64,000 nt of DNA from Acidimicrobiia bacterium (lineage in GTDB: Bacteria; Actinomycetota; Acidimicrobiia; Spongiisociales; JAHEDJ01): NCBI GenBank assembly GCA_035471805.1, contig DATIPS010000028.1:1-64000 (forward strand), written 5' to 3'. Made by a program: the position numbers and the translations under genes. Shown here piece by piece: positions 1-7,987 of the stretch. The notes below the pieces were generated by a model. The model was not told where the DNA came from. It was given only the letters and a program-made list of their open reading frames with translations, and searched no databases. The stretch's first letter is position 1, and every line of letters begins with the position of its first letter.

Positions 1-326
1 AGCTCGTCGGGGGTGATCTCTTTGCGGCGGGCCTCCCCCTCGTCGATCCACGGGCGGAAATCCGACGGCCGGAACTGCGGGAAGTTGAGCAACAGGTTGC
101 CCATGTCCCCCTTGGGGTCGATGATCAGCGCCGGGATTCCAGAGAGAAGCGCCTCTTCGAGCGTCACGATGCCGAGGCCGGTCTTGCCGGAACCGGTCAT
201 ACCGACGATGACCCCGTGGGTCGTCAGGTGGTGGGATTCGTAGAGGACCTGGTTGCCGTCCCGTTCGCCCGTGCCGGGATCGAGCGTGCCGCCCAGAAAA
301 AGCTCACCTCTACCGACCTCGACCAC
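1..326 (-). CDS. HerA-like P-loop ATPase, N-terminal part (runs off the window)
   Basis: Only the first 108 codons are present; the gene continues past base 1. The GTG start at 326 follows an AAGGAG ribosome site (333-338). The protein reads as a short beta-rich lead-in, then Walker A GMTGSGKTGLG, then LIIDPKGDMGNLLLNFPQF, the strand after the P-loop. That layout is typical of HerA/DUF87-type DNA-pumping or helicase ATPases with conserved DPKGD. The Walker B and arginine-finger regions lie outside, so a specific role cannot be assigned. It could belong to a larger ATP-binding or FtsK/HerA family protein. Confidence 0.75.
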   Translation of the reverse strand, partial: MVEVGRGELFLGGTLDPGTGERDGNQVLYESHHLTTHGVIVGMTGSGKTGLGIVTLEEALLSGIPALIIDPKGDMGNLLLNFPQFRPSDFRPWIDEGEARRKEITPDE

Positions 327-372
327 GCCCAGCTCCTTGCTCGTTGTGTCGGGGATTGTATCCGGACGCGCA

Positions 373-395
373 GAGGCGGCCCATCGGGCCGCCTC
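373..395 (-). terminator. Hairpin downstream of the PKD-protein gene
   Basis: A perfect 10-bp inverted repeat (GAGGCGGCCC, loop ATC, GGGCCGCCTC) lies 24 bases past the stop of the minus-strand gene ending at 420 and upstream of the ATPase start at 326. No U-tract follows on either strand, so it may be an L-shaped (U-less) terminator of the kind common in high-GC actinobacteria. Confidence 0.55.
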
Positions 396-419
396 ATTCG
401 CGCTCACGTGCCGGAGGGT

Positions 420-938
420 TTAGGGGATCGTGACACTTCCGGTGGTCGTTGCTGAGCCGCCGGGGCCGCTAACTGAGAGGTCGATCTGGTAGGTGCCGCG
501 TGGCAACCCCTCGATCTGTGCTGTAGCTCCCGCAGCGCTTCTTGGGGAGGTCTGGTCCCCGGTTACGTACCAGATGTATGTGTCGATTTGGCCTGTCGAA
601 GCATTCCCATCTAAAGCGAGCGTACAGGTGATACCGATGAAGTCGTCGACGCAGGTGCTCAGGGATGTGAAGTCCGCCGTTGGGGCAGGGGTCCCGGTTC
701 CCGTGGGAGGTACTTCTGTTCCGCAGCCTTCGACGGAGTTGCTCCCATCGATGGCATAGTCCTCATGAGCCAGATGGGCCGGAAGTGCTTTCACGCTCAC
801 GTTGATGACATGCCCTATCCCATCGTCGTCGAAGTGACAGATTTCCACCTTCTTCTCCGGCGCCGGTTTCGCCGCCGCGATGAGCGGCACGGCCACCAGG
901 CCCAAGATGATCATTCCTACAACCGTGATGCGTCGCAT
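420..938 (-). CDS. Secreted protein with ALPAHLAH-type motif and PKD-like domain
   Basis: 172 aa. ATG at 938 follows GGAGGGAG. Residues 1-23 form a signal peptide (basic MRRI, hydrophobic core, Ala-rich cleavage site near AAA-KP). The mature N-terminus carries KKVEICHFDDDG followed by VSVKALPAHLAHEDY, a short Cys/His-containing motif that recurs in many bacterial exported proteins. A Pro/Thr linker (about 77-87) follows, then a region of about 80 residues resembling a PKD/immunoglobulin-like fold (ADFTSLSTC, LDGNAST, YIWYVTGD, GTYQIDLSVSGPGG). Four cysteines in the mature protein could form disulfides. Likely an extracellular or surface protein; function unknown. Confidence 0.7.
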   Translation of the reverse strand: MRRITVVGMIILGLVAVPLIAAAKPAPEKKVEICHFDDDGIGHVINVSVKALPAHLAHEDYAIDGSNSVEGCGTEVPPTGTGTPAPTADFTSLSTCVDDFIGITCTLALDGNASTGQIDTYIWYVTGDQTSPRSAAGATAQIEGLPRGTYQIDLSVSGPGGSATTTGSVTIP

Positions 939-1030
939 CGGGTGCTCCCTCCGCCGGGCTAGTCATGTTGTGTGTGCAACTACTAGCGAGTATTCGACGG
1001 ATCGAGAAAAACCTTTAGCGCGGGCCGCAA

Positions 1031-2161
1031 TCAGCCGATAAGGGCGGCCTTCAAGGCCTCCTCGAGCTGGTTGAGGTCGTCGAGGTTGTTGAAGAAATGG
1101 GGTCCGACCCGTATGCCGGCACCCGGCCGGCCGTCGACGATCACCCCTCGCGAGATGAGTTCCGCAACGACTTGCTGCTCGTTGGCGACCCCCAGTGTGA
1201 CGGTCCCGCCGCGCAGTTCCGGTCGGCGGGGACTGCGGACCGGTATGTCCAGGCCGTCTGCGATATCGATAACGCGCTGGGTCATATCCAGTGAGGTGGC
1301 GCGGATCGTCTCCATCCCGACCTCTCGCACAGTCCGGTAACCCGCCCGGGCCGCGTACCAGGCCGGCACGTTCGGGGTTCCTGAGAGGAACCGCCAGATC
1401 CCGTCGGCGTACTCGATTCCGCCCGGCCGGAAAGCGAACGGCTCGACGTCGGCCTGCCATCCCACCAGGCCGGGCCTCAGAACATCGTGGAGGTCCGGGC
1501 GCACATACAGCCATCCGGCGCCCGGCCCACCGCAGAGCCACTTGACCGACCCGCCGACGGCGAAGTCGACGTTGAGTTCGGTCAAAGAGAAAGGGAGAGT
1601 CCCGGCCGACTGGTAACAGTCCAGAACCACCATTGCACCCATTTCGTGGGCGTGTTCGGTTATGGCCGCGATGTCCTGGATGTAGGCGCTCTTGAACAAG
1701 ACGTGGCTGAGCGCGACCACCGCCGTCCGGTCGTCGATGGCGTCCAGGAAAGTCTCGGTCGGCACGGTGATACCGTCCCAGCTGCGGGCCAGCTTGATCT
1801 CTGCTCCCCGCACGTTCTCCCACAGGTACATGACCGACGGGAAGTTGAGCTCAGAGAAGGCGACCCGGTTGCGCGGCTCCTGCAGGCGGAAACAAGATGC
1901 CACGACGCCTTCGGCCACGGTCACGTTCTGCATCATGGCAATGGATCCCGTCGGTGCTCCGACGATCGGGGCGATCTCGTCGCCGACGGTGACCGAGGTC
2001 TCCCACCACCCCTCCCTCCATGCCTCGACACCACGCGTCGCCCACTCGGTCGCATACCGGGCGAGTTCGTCCGAGGCGGCTTCGGGCATCGCCCCGAGCG
2101 AATGGTTCACCAGGTAGGCGCGGTCGTGAAGTATCGGGAAGCGATCTCGGAGGATGTTCAT
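1031..2161 (-). CDS. Kynureninase-like PLP-dependent enzyme (aminotransferase class V fold)
   Basis: 376 aa. Kynureninase hallmarks are visible: NHSLGAMP near the start, FPSVMYLW (about 107-114), an aspartate in the DCYQSAG segment (about 181) that should contact the PLP ring nitrogen, and the PLP lysine in GGSVKWLCGGPGAG (K207). Kynureninase cleaves kynurenine or 3-hydroxykynurenine to anthranilates and alanine. It is slightly shorter than typical kynureninases (about 400-420 aa), and no tryptophan dioxygenase or formamidase gene lies in the window, so another substrate for this fold type I enzyme is possible. It follows the NUDIX operon after a hairpin, so it may have its own promoter. Confidence 0.7.
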   Translation of the reverse strand: MNILRDRFPILHDRAYLVNHSLGAMPEAASDELARYATEWATRGVEAWREGWWETSVTVGDEIAPIVGAPTGSIAMMQNVTVAEGVVASCFRLQEPRNRVAFSELNFPSVMYLWENVRGAEIKLARSWDGITVPTETFLDAIDDRTAVVALSHVLFKSAYIQDIAAITEHAHEMGAMVVLDCYQSAGTLPFSLTELNVDFAVGGSVKWLCGGPGAGWLYVRPDLHDVLRPGLVGWQADVEPFAFRPGGIEYADGIWRFLSGTPNVPAWYAARAGYRTVREVGMETIRATSLDMTQRVIDIADGLDIPVRSPRRPELRGGTVTLGVANEQQVVAELISRGVIVDGRPGAGIRVGPHFFNNLDDLNQLEEALKAALIG

Positions 2162-2191
2162 GGGATCAGTCTACGGGTCGAAGCCCCTGCA

Positions 2192-2213
2192 GGTTCGGGC
2201 CATCGCCCGAACC
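2192..2213 (-). terminator. Hairpin between the NUDIX/phosphatase gene and the kynureninase-like gene
   Basis: Inverted repeat GGTTCGGGC, loop CATC, GCCCGAACC (9-bp stem) lies 24 bases past the stop of the minus-strand gene ending at 2237. It has no clear U-tract. A U-less terminator or attenuating hairpin is plausible. Confidence 0.4.
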
Positions 2214-2236
2214 CGGACGGGGCGTGCGAAGCGCCG

Positions 2237-3106
2237 TCATGCAAACGGCGGTATGTACCTGGCCGAAGGAAAGGTGCCCTCGACTACATCGATAGCCCAG
2301 ATGGATCCCTTTGCGAATTCGACTTCGCTCTCGAGAACCGTTCCGGACGCCGATAGGCGCTCGAGCAGCGCCGGGATGATGTCGCCGTGGGAGCACAGCG
2401 CGGCCGGCGTGTTGCCGAGTTTCCTCATCAGTTTCTCCAGGCGTTTGGAGCCGCTCCCTTCGAGCAGTGCGCCGCTCCTCTCGACCTTGAGGCCGAGAAG
2501 AGCGGCGGCGGGTTCAAAGGTCTGGCGGCAGCGGACGTAGCTGCTGGAGAGCAATCTCTCGACCTGGGCGTCGGCGAGGAAGGTGCCGATCTCATTCGCC
2601 TGTTCCCACCCGCGATTGCTCAGCGGCCGCTTCACGTCCTCGCCTTTCCAATCCTTTCGCCGCCCGGCGGTGGCATGTCGGACCAGGTAGATCCGACCAG
2701 TCAGGTTCCACCAATTCTCTTGGAGTGAAGTGACGAGGTCGATGTCGTGCTGGTAGGTGAGGATTCGACCGGCGACGGCCGGCGTCGCCCAGACGACTTC
2801 ATCGACCTCGTCGTTGGGGGCGAAGCTTCCGCCTGTCGCTTCCATGGACCAGTAGTGGACGCGTTTCACCTTGCCGTTGTCGAGGCCGTACCGCATGGTT
2901 CCGACGGGTACTCCCGGCTTGCAGACCATTCCGGTCTCCTCGCGGACTTCGCGCAGAGCGGCCCCGAGATCCGACTCTCCCTTGTCGAGCTTGCCTTTGG
3001 GAAGTGTCCAATCGCGGTAGCGGTCACGATGAATGAGGAGTATCTCGATTTCGGCTCCGGTGGAGCGCCAGACGACGCCACCGGACGCCAGGACTTCTTC
3101 GACCAA
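2237..3106 (-). CDS. NUDIX hydrolase fused to histidine phosphatase (MutT1-like)
   Basis: About 289 aa from a TTG at 3106, chosen because GCGAGG sits 6 bases upstream; a second TTG at 3112 overlaps the stop of the preceding gene. N-terminal NUDIX domain with a complete box (GKLDKGESDLGAAL, REVREETGM) and a GGVVWR entry strand. C-terminal RHG-type phosphatase with YLVRHATAG, LSNRGWEQA and the second catalytic histidine in CSHGD. This architecture matches mycobacterial MutT1, which hydrolyses 8-oxo-(d)GTP and diadenosine polyphosphates, the phosphatase domain acting on the resulting phosphates. It is the last gene of a three-gene minus-strand operon. Confidence 0.85.
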   Translation of the reverse strand: MVEEVLASGGVVWRSTGAEIEILLIHRDRYRDWTLPKGKLDKGESDLGAALREVREETGMVCKPGVPVGTMRYGLDNGKVKRVHYWSMEATGGSFAPNDEVDEVVWATPAVAGRILTYQHDIDLVTSLQENWWNLTGRIYLVRHATAGRRKDWKGEDVKRPLSNRGWEQANEIGTFLADAQVERLLSSSYVRCRQTFEPAAALLGLKVERSGALLEGSGSKRLEKLMRKLGNTPAALCSHGDIIPALLERLSASGTVLESEVEFAKGSIWAIDVVEGTFPSARYIPPFA

Positions 3107-3108
3107 CG

Positions 3109-3384
3109 TCAACCTCGCTGACGGACGCTGTTTCGCCTGAACAGGCGAGGCGGCCGCGCAGGTTCGGGCAGGTCGCGCAGATCGATCGAGACGCTGCCGC
3201 ACACCGAGCATGAACTGCGCTGTATCCCGCCACCGATCGGTTGCGGCGTCTGGTACCGATGCTCGCCCCTTCTGCAGGCGCGTTCGTGGACCCGAAAGAC
3301 CGTGTCGAGGAACGTGCGCGCCCGGTGCCGGCCCACCAGGTTCCGGCGTGGGCGGGTCGGCGAGGTTGGGACTGTCTCAGTCAT
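3109..3384 (-). CDS. Small Cys/His-rich (zinc-ribbon-like) protein
   Basis: 91 aa; ATG at 3384 lies 6 bases after the stop of the LOG-family gene, and its TGA overlaps the start region of the NUDIX/phosphatase gene, so it is translationally embedded in the operon. Residues about 33-66 carry HERACRRGEH, then RSSCSVCGSVSIDLRDL: a Cys..His..Cys-x2-Cys arrangement that could bind one zinc ion. The first third is Arg/Pro/Thr rich. I do not recognise a characterised family. Possibly a nucleic-acid-binding accessory protein; the tight linkage is the main support that it is real. Confidence 0.6.
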   Translation of the reverse strand: MTETVPTSPTRPRRNLVGRHRARTFLDTVFRVHERACRRGEHRYQTPQPIGGGIQRSSCSVCGSVSIDLRDLPEPARPPRLFRRNSVRQRG

Positions 3385-3390
3385 GGTCGG

Positions 3391-3957
3391 CTACTTCTGA
3401 GAGTAGTGGCCGGGGGATTCAAATGGCGGCATCCGGGCATCGATCAACGCCACAGCCGCCTCTACCGAACTCACACAGGTCACCAGATCGCCGTTGGTCG
3501 AGACGCCTTTGGTGAGCAGTGGAACGAGGTCGGACCACGGAGATCCGACGGCGATCAATGGGATGGGAGCCTTCCCCGAAAACTGGGCTACGAAGTTGAC
3601 GTTCCAGGTCATCACCAGTTCGGTCAATGTCCCGAGGGATCCGGGTAGCGCGATCGCCGCGTCGGATATGTCGAGCATGGTGCCTATCCGCCGAACCAGG
3701 TCCGGCGCCGGCTGCTCGCTGGTCAGGTACCGGTTCGCTCCGGATCTTCCGGGGAAGACCGTCGGTGCTGTGACCCCGATCACTTCACCACCTGCCCCGG
3801 CTGCACCGGCAGAAACTGCTTCCATCAGCCCGCCGTAACCGCCGTTGATGACCGTGTGGCCGCGTTCGGCCAGAAGGCCTCCGAGCCTGACGGCGTTTTC
3901 ATAGTCGACATCGCCCGGTTCTGATTGGGACGAGCCGAACACGCTGATGCGGGACAT
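3391..3957 (-). CDS. LOG-family (TIGR00725-like) nucleotide-binding protein
   Basis: 188 aa Rossmann-like protein with N-terminal ISVFGSSQSEPGD, the conserved GGYGGLMEAVSAGA segment, and PGSLGTLTE where the family usually has PGGxGTxxE. LOG proteins release nucleobases from cytokinin-type or other nucleoside 5'-monophosphates. The second Gly of the PGG motif is Ser here, which may or may not change activity. First gene of an operon with the zinc-ribbon protein and the NUDIX/phosphatase; that context suggests nucleotide clean-up. It is divergent from tldD. Confidence 0.75.
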   Translation of the reverse strand: MSRISVFGSSQSEPGDVDYENAVRLGGLLAERGHTVINGGYGGLMEAVSAGAAGAGGEVIGVTAPTVFPGRSGANRYLTSEQPAPDLVRRIGTMLDISDAAIALPGSLGTLTELVMTWNVNFVAQFSGKAPIPLIAVGSPWSDLVPLLTKGVSTNGDLVTCVSSVEAAVALIDARMPPFESPGHYSQK

Positions 3958-4050
3958 GACCGCAGCAGGTTAGACCCTTCCGCGCGCACGCGAGTTGGAT
4001 CCCCCGAAGCGCGAGGTCGTAAGCTGCGCCAACGCGCAACGGGAGGCAAG

Positions 4051-5484
4051 TTGTTCGAGATTTCATCGGCGGCCGTCGAGGGGGCGTTGAGCGCGGGTGC
4101 TTCATATGCGGACGCCCGCACCGTGGTAACGCGTCATCAGCGTTTGGGGGCGGCAGACGGTCGCATCGAAGCGATCGTCGAGGATGAGAAAGCAGGCGTC
4201 GGCGTCCGCGCACTGATCGGGTCGTCGTGGGGCTTCTACGCGGTCAACGACTTCGGGAAGGCGCGGGAGGCCGGAGAGAATGCGAGTGCGATCGCCAAGG
4301 CCTCTGCTCGCGTGCCGGGCCGGCTGCTGCCGCTGGCGGAAATCCCGATAGTCGAAACCGCGTTCGCAACGCCGGTCCTCGAGGATCCGTTCGGCGTTGG
4401 CATCGGGGAGAAGGCCGACCTGCTGGTTCGGGTTACGTCGGAGATGCTCGACGCGCCCGGCATTTCACGCACGAGCGGGAAGCTCGAGTTCTGGGATACC
4501 GACAAGTGGTTCGTCTCCTCGCAGGGACACCGGATTCACCAGAACATCGTCGAGTCGGGCTGCGGTATGGATGCTTTGGCGATCGGTGAAGGCGAATCGC
4601 AGATACGGTCGTATCCCCAGTCATTCGGGCAGTACGAGACCGGCGGGTTCGAAGTGATCAGGAAGTGGGATCTTCCCGCTCACGTCGGCCGGGTGGCGGA
4701 GGAAGCCGCCTCTCTGCTCGGCGCCGACCAATGCCCATCCGGGGTGACGGACGTCGTCCTCGAGGGAAGTCAGCTGGCGCTGCAGATCCACGAGTCGGTC
4801 GGCCATGCAGTCGAGCTCGATCGCATCCTCGGCTGGGAAGCCGCCTTCGCCGGAACATCGTTTCTCGATCTCGATCAACTCGGCTCGCTCCGCTACGGCT
4901 CGGAGCTCATGAACGTCACTGCAGACGCAACCATTCCGGGGGCTCTGGGGACGTTCGGTTTCGATGATGAGGGAACCCCCGCACAAAGGGTGGCGATAGT
5001 CGAGGCGGGGACCTGGGTGGGAGTCCTCTCGGGGCGCGACACCGCCTCAATCGCCGGACTGCCTCCGGGCGGGATGGTGAGGGCCGATGGTTTCTCGCGC
5101 ATCCCCATGGTCCGCATGACCAACGTCGGCCTCGAACCCGGCCCGCACTCGCTCGAGGAAATCATCGCCGACACCCGGCATGGGATCCTGATGGACGTGA
5201 ACCGATCATGGTCGATCGACGATCGCCGGCTGAACTTCCAGTTCGGCTGTGAGGTCGGATGGGAGATCAAGAACGGCCGGCTCGGACGAATGCTGAAGAA
5301 CCCCACATACACAGGGATTACACCCAAATTCTGGGGTTCGATGGATCGTCTGGCCGGCGGTGACCAGCGGGTCCATTGGGGAACACCCAACTGCGGCAAG
5401 GGTCAGCCCTTGCAGGTCGGACACACCGGGCACAGTGCTGCTCCGGCGCGTTTCCGCGACGTACGGGTGGGGGTGCTGGGATGA
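4051..5484 (+). CDS. tldD: TldD-family metalloprotease subunit
   Basis: About 477 aa from a TTG at 4051 preceded by GGGAGG (4041-4046); the reading frame extends further upstream but without ribosome site or family similarity. The metal-binding helix is HESVGHAVELD (HExxxH), the signature of the catalytic TldD subunit. Other family landmarks are the Gly-rich DDEGTPAQRV region and the C-terminal MLKNPTYTGITPKFWGSMD segment. TldD/TldE heterodimers trim unfolded or modified peptides. Its TGA overlaps the ATG of the partner gene (ATGA), so the two are translationally coupled. Confidence 0.9.
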   Translation: MFEISSAAVEGALSAGASYADARTVVTRHQRLGAADGRIEAIVEDEKAGVGVRALIGSSWGFYAVNDFGKAREAGENASAIAKASARVPGRLLPLAEIPIVETAFATPVLEDPFGVGIGEKADLLVRVTSEMLDAPGISRTSGKLEFWDTDKWFVSSQGHRIHQNIVESGCGMDALAIGEGESQIRSYPQSFGQYETGGFEVIRKWDLPAHVGRVAEEAASLLGADQCPSGVTDVVLEGSQLALQIHESVGHAVELDRILGWEAAFAGTSFLDLDQLGSLRYGSELMNVTADATIPGALGTFGFDDEGTPAQRVAIVEAGTWVGVLSGRDTASIAGLPPGGMVRADGFSRIPMVRMTNVGLEPGPHSLEEIIADTRHGILMDVNRSWSIDDRRLNFQFGCEVGWEIKNGRLGRMLKNPTYTGITPKFWGSMDRLAGGDQRVHWGTPNCGKGQPLQVGHTGHSAAPARFRDVRVGVLG

Positions 5485-6812
5485 GCCGCTTCGTTGAACT
5501 CTGCGAAGACCTTGCCGGACGGGTTCCGGAAGGCCTCGAAGCGCAGGCTTCCTTCAGGGGAAGCCGCAAGGCTCTGACCCGATTCGCGAACTCGTTCATT
5601 CACCAGAACGTGCAGGAGGAAGGTGGCGTCCTGACTCTCGAGATCGTCGACGACGGCCGGCCGGCCAGGGCGGCCACGACGCTCACCGACTCTGATTCAC
5701 TGAATCGGCTGGTTGCTTCCGCCGTGACTGCCGCCGCATTGAGTCCCGTTGATGTGGACTGGACAGGTTTTCCGCCCCACAGCGACATCGGTGACGTCCA
5801 CCATCACGATCCGGCGACGGCTTCTGCGGATCCCGACGAACGGGCGGCAGTGGTCGCCGATTTCATTTCCGCAGGGCAGGGTTTGTCCGCTGCCGGCTAC
5901 TGCGACACGACCGAGGAGATCATGGCAATAGCCAATCATCGCGGCCTCCGTTATGAGGGAAGGGCGACGTCGGCGTTCCTCGACGGAATCCACAGGACTG
6001 GTGGCTCTGCCGGAAAGGCCCATCGCGGGTCCCGATCGCTCGCCGCCCTCGACGGTCGCGAAGCCGGTGAGGAGGCTGCCGCCATCGCCCGCGCTTCCGT
6101 GGGAGCGATCGACGTGGAACCCGGCACCTATGAGGTGATCCTGCGACCCGGTTGCGTCGCAACCATCGGAGCGTTCGTCGGCTTGTTCGCCTTCGGCGGC
6201 AAGGCAGCCTCAGAAGGACGTACCAGGGCCGTGCCCGGCACCGCTCAGTTCGATCGGAAGATCTCGATCCGCGACGACGTCACGGATCCGGCTGCTCTGG
6301 GCATTCCGATCGACGGGCAGGGAACGCCGAAACGGCCCGTCGAGCTGATCACGAACGGAGTGAGTCGAGGGTTCGTCCACGACCGCCGCACGGCCGCCCG
6401 AATGGGCGTCGCATCGACCGGCCACGACTGGGAGTACTCGGCCCAGTTCGGCCCGGCGCCTACCAACCTGTTCATCGAGGGCGGCGACGGCTCCGAAGCC
6501 GAGATGATCGCTTCTGTGGAGCGCGGGCTGCTGGTGACCGAGTTCAACTACTGCCGCATCCTCGATCCGACCACTTTGTATGTCACGGGACTGACCCGCA
6601 ACGGAACCTTCTTGATCGAAGGCGGGAAGGTGACCAAAGCGGTGTCGAACCTGCGGTTCACCGAGTCCTTCTTCGACGTTCTCCGTCAGGGCAACGTATT
6701 GGCCCTGGGCGATGACGCCCGTGCGGCGGATTCCGAGTACGGACCCGGGATGGTGCACGCCCCGACCATGCACCTGGCGTCGTGGAACTTCACGGGTGGC
6801 GCCGGGGGATAG
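5481..6812 (+). CDS. pmbA: TldE/PmbA-family protease partner subunit
   Basis: 443 aa. ATG at 5481 overlaps the tldD stop. It has the TldD/PmbA fold (RKALTRFANSFIHQNVQEE near the start, DGQGTPKRPVELITNGV, TGLTRNGTFLIEGGKV) but no HExxxH motif, as expected for the non-catalytic TldE/PmbA subunit that completes the protease chamber. The pair is self-contained: no obvious precursor-peptide or RiPP-modifying gene adjoins it, so a general peptide-degrading role is more likely than dedicated maturation. Confidence 0.88.
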   Translation: MSRFVELCEDLAGRVPEGLEAQASFRGSRKALTRFANSFIHQNVQEEGGVLTLEIVDDGRPARAATTLTDSDSLNRLVASAVTAAALSPVDVDWTGFPPHSDIGDVHHHDPATASADPDERAAVVADFISAGQGLSAAGYCDTTEEIMAIANHRGLRYEGRATSAFLDGIHRTGGSAGKAHRGSRSLAALDGREAGEEAAAIARASVGAIDVEPGTYEVILRPGCVATIGAFVGLFAFGGKAASEGRTRAVPGTAQFDRKISIRDDVTDPAALGIPIDGQGTPKRPVELITNGVSRGFVHDRRTAARMGVASTGHDWEYSAQFGPAPTNLFIEGGDGSEAEMIASVERGLLVTEFNYCRILDPTTLYVTGLTRNGTFLIEGGKVTKAVSNLRFTESFFDVLRQGNVLALGDDARAADSEYGPGMVHAPTMHLASWNFTGGAGG

Positions 6813-6839
6813 TCGCGCGCGACTCGTTACTCTGAGCCC

Positions 6840-7910
6840 ATGCCCCGATTCCGAGCCGACCTCGACCAGATAGACCTCTATACGCCGGGTCGGTCAATCG
6901 ATGAAGTTGCCGCAGAGTTGGGAATCCGCGACGTTGCCAAACTGGCTTCCAACGAGTGCCCGTTTCCGCCCTGGCCGGAAGTATTGGAAGCCATCGCGGC
7001 AGCCGGCGAAGGGGTCAACCGCTATCCAGACAACGACCAGCGAGTGCTCCGGTCCGCAACCGCCGCCCACCTCAACGTGCCGGAGGACCACCTGTGGTTC
7101 GGGGGAGGGAGCTCGGACCTCTTGCGAGCCACCGGCCTGGCGATGGGCGGCTCCGGCACTTCGACGGTGTACGCGACTCCGTCGTTCGTTCTCTATCGAG
7201 TCATCACGCACATAGCCGGCGCCGAGCCCATCGAGGTTCCGCTCACTGCCCGGTGGGTACACGACCCGCCGCGCCTGGTCGAAGCGATAAGGAGCGACAC
7301 GACCCTCCTCTACTTGTGCAATCCGAACAACCCGACCGGCACATACCTTTCGTCCAGCGATGTGAAATGGATCATCGACCGGGTGCCCGACCGGGTGCTG
7401 GTAGTTGTCGACGAGGCGTACATGCACTACGCCGACGCGCCGGATTTCTCCACAGCCGTCCCCCTGGCGCTGGAACGAGACAACGTGGTCGTAACACACA
7501 CCTTCTCGAAGGTCTACGGCCTCGCCGGGCTGCGCGTCGGCTACGCCGTCGGTTCGCCCGCCACCATTCGGGTGCTGCGCAAGACACAAGCGCCATTCCC
7601 GGTCAACGCGATCGCGCAGGCGGCTGCCACAGAGGCTCTTCGCCGGCAGGCTCGTCTTGCCGAGCGGGTCGCCCACAACAGCCGTGAGAGGTCGAGGGTT
7701 TCGGCGGCCCTGGATCACCTGGGGGTTGAGCGGGCAGACAGCCAGACGAACTTCCTGTTTCATCGGTTCGCCGACGATCCGTCGGCCCTGGCTCCCCACG
7801 GTGTGGTCGTCCGCCCGGGAGTCGGGGGATGGGTTCGCACGACCATCGGCACTGAGGTCGAGAACGACCGGTTCCTGGAGGCTCTGCAGGCCGTCGGCAG
7901 CGGTCTGTGA
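6840..7910 (+). CDS. hisC: Histidinol-phosphate aminotransferase
   Basis: 356 aa class I/II aminotransferase: ASNECPFPP near residue 36, NPNNPTG at 161-167, DEAY at 191-194, and the PLP lysine K224 in THTFSKVYGLAGLRVGY. These match HisC, which makes L-histidinol phosphate from imidazole acetol-phosphate in histidine synthesis; relatives acting on aromatic amino acids look similar. It stands alone, with no other his gene, between the TldDE pair and the exporter. ATG at 6840 follows the tldE stop by 27 bases. Confidence 0.85.
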   Translation: MPRFRADLDQIDLYTPGRSIDEVAAELGIRDVAKLASNECPFPPWPEVLEAIAAAGEGVNRYPDNDQRVLRSATAAHLNVPEDHLWFGGGSSDLLRATGLAMGGSGTSTVYATPSFVLYRVITHIAGAEPIEVPLTARWVHDPPRLVEAIRSDTTLLYLCNPNNPTGTYLSSSDVKWIIDRVPDRVLVVVDEAYMHYADAPDFSTAVPLALERDNVVVTHTFSKVYGLAGLRVGYAVGSPATIRVLRKTQAPFPVNAIAQAAATEALRRQARLAERVAHNSRERSRVSAALDHLGVERADSQTNFLFHRFADDPSALAPHGVVVRPGVGGWVRTTIGTEVENDRFLEALQAVGSGL

Positions 7911-7987
7911 GATTTTTCGTATACCGGGCAGACTCCTAGTCTCGTAGTAGCGACATCACCTTCCCCACCATGCCTCTGGAGTGACCC

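Noticed and set aside
1487-2356. Long plus-strand frame (289 aa) opposite the kynureninase-like gene
   Set aside because: Antisense shadow of a clear PLP enzyme; composition is typical of a reversed high-GC gene and no motif is present.
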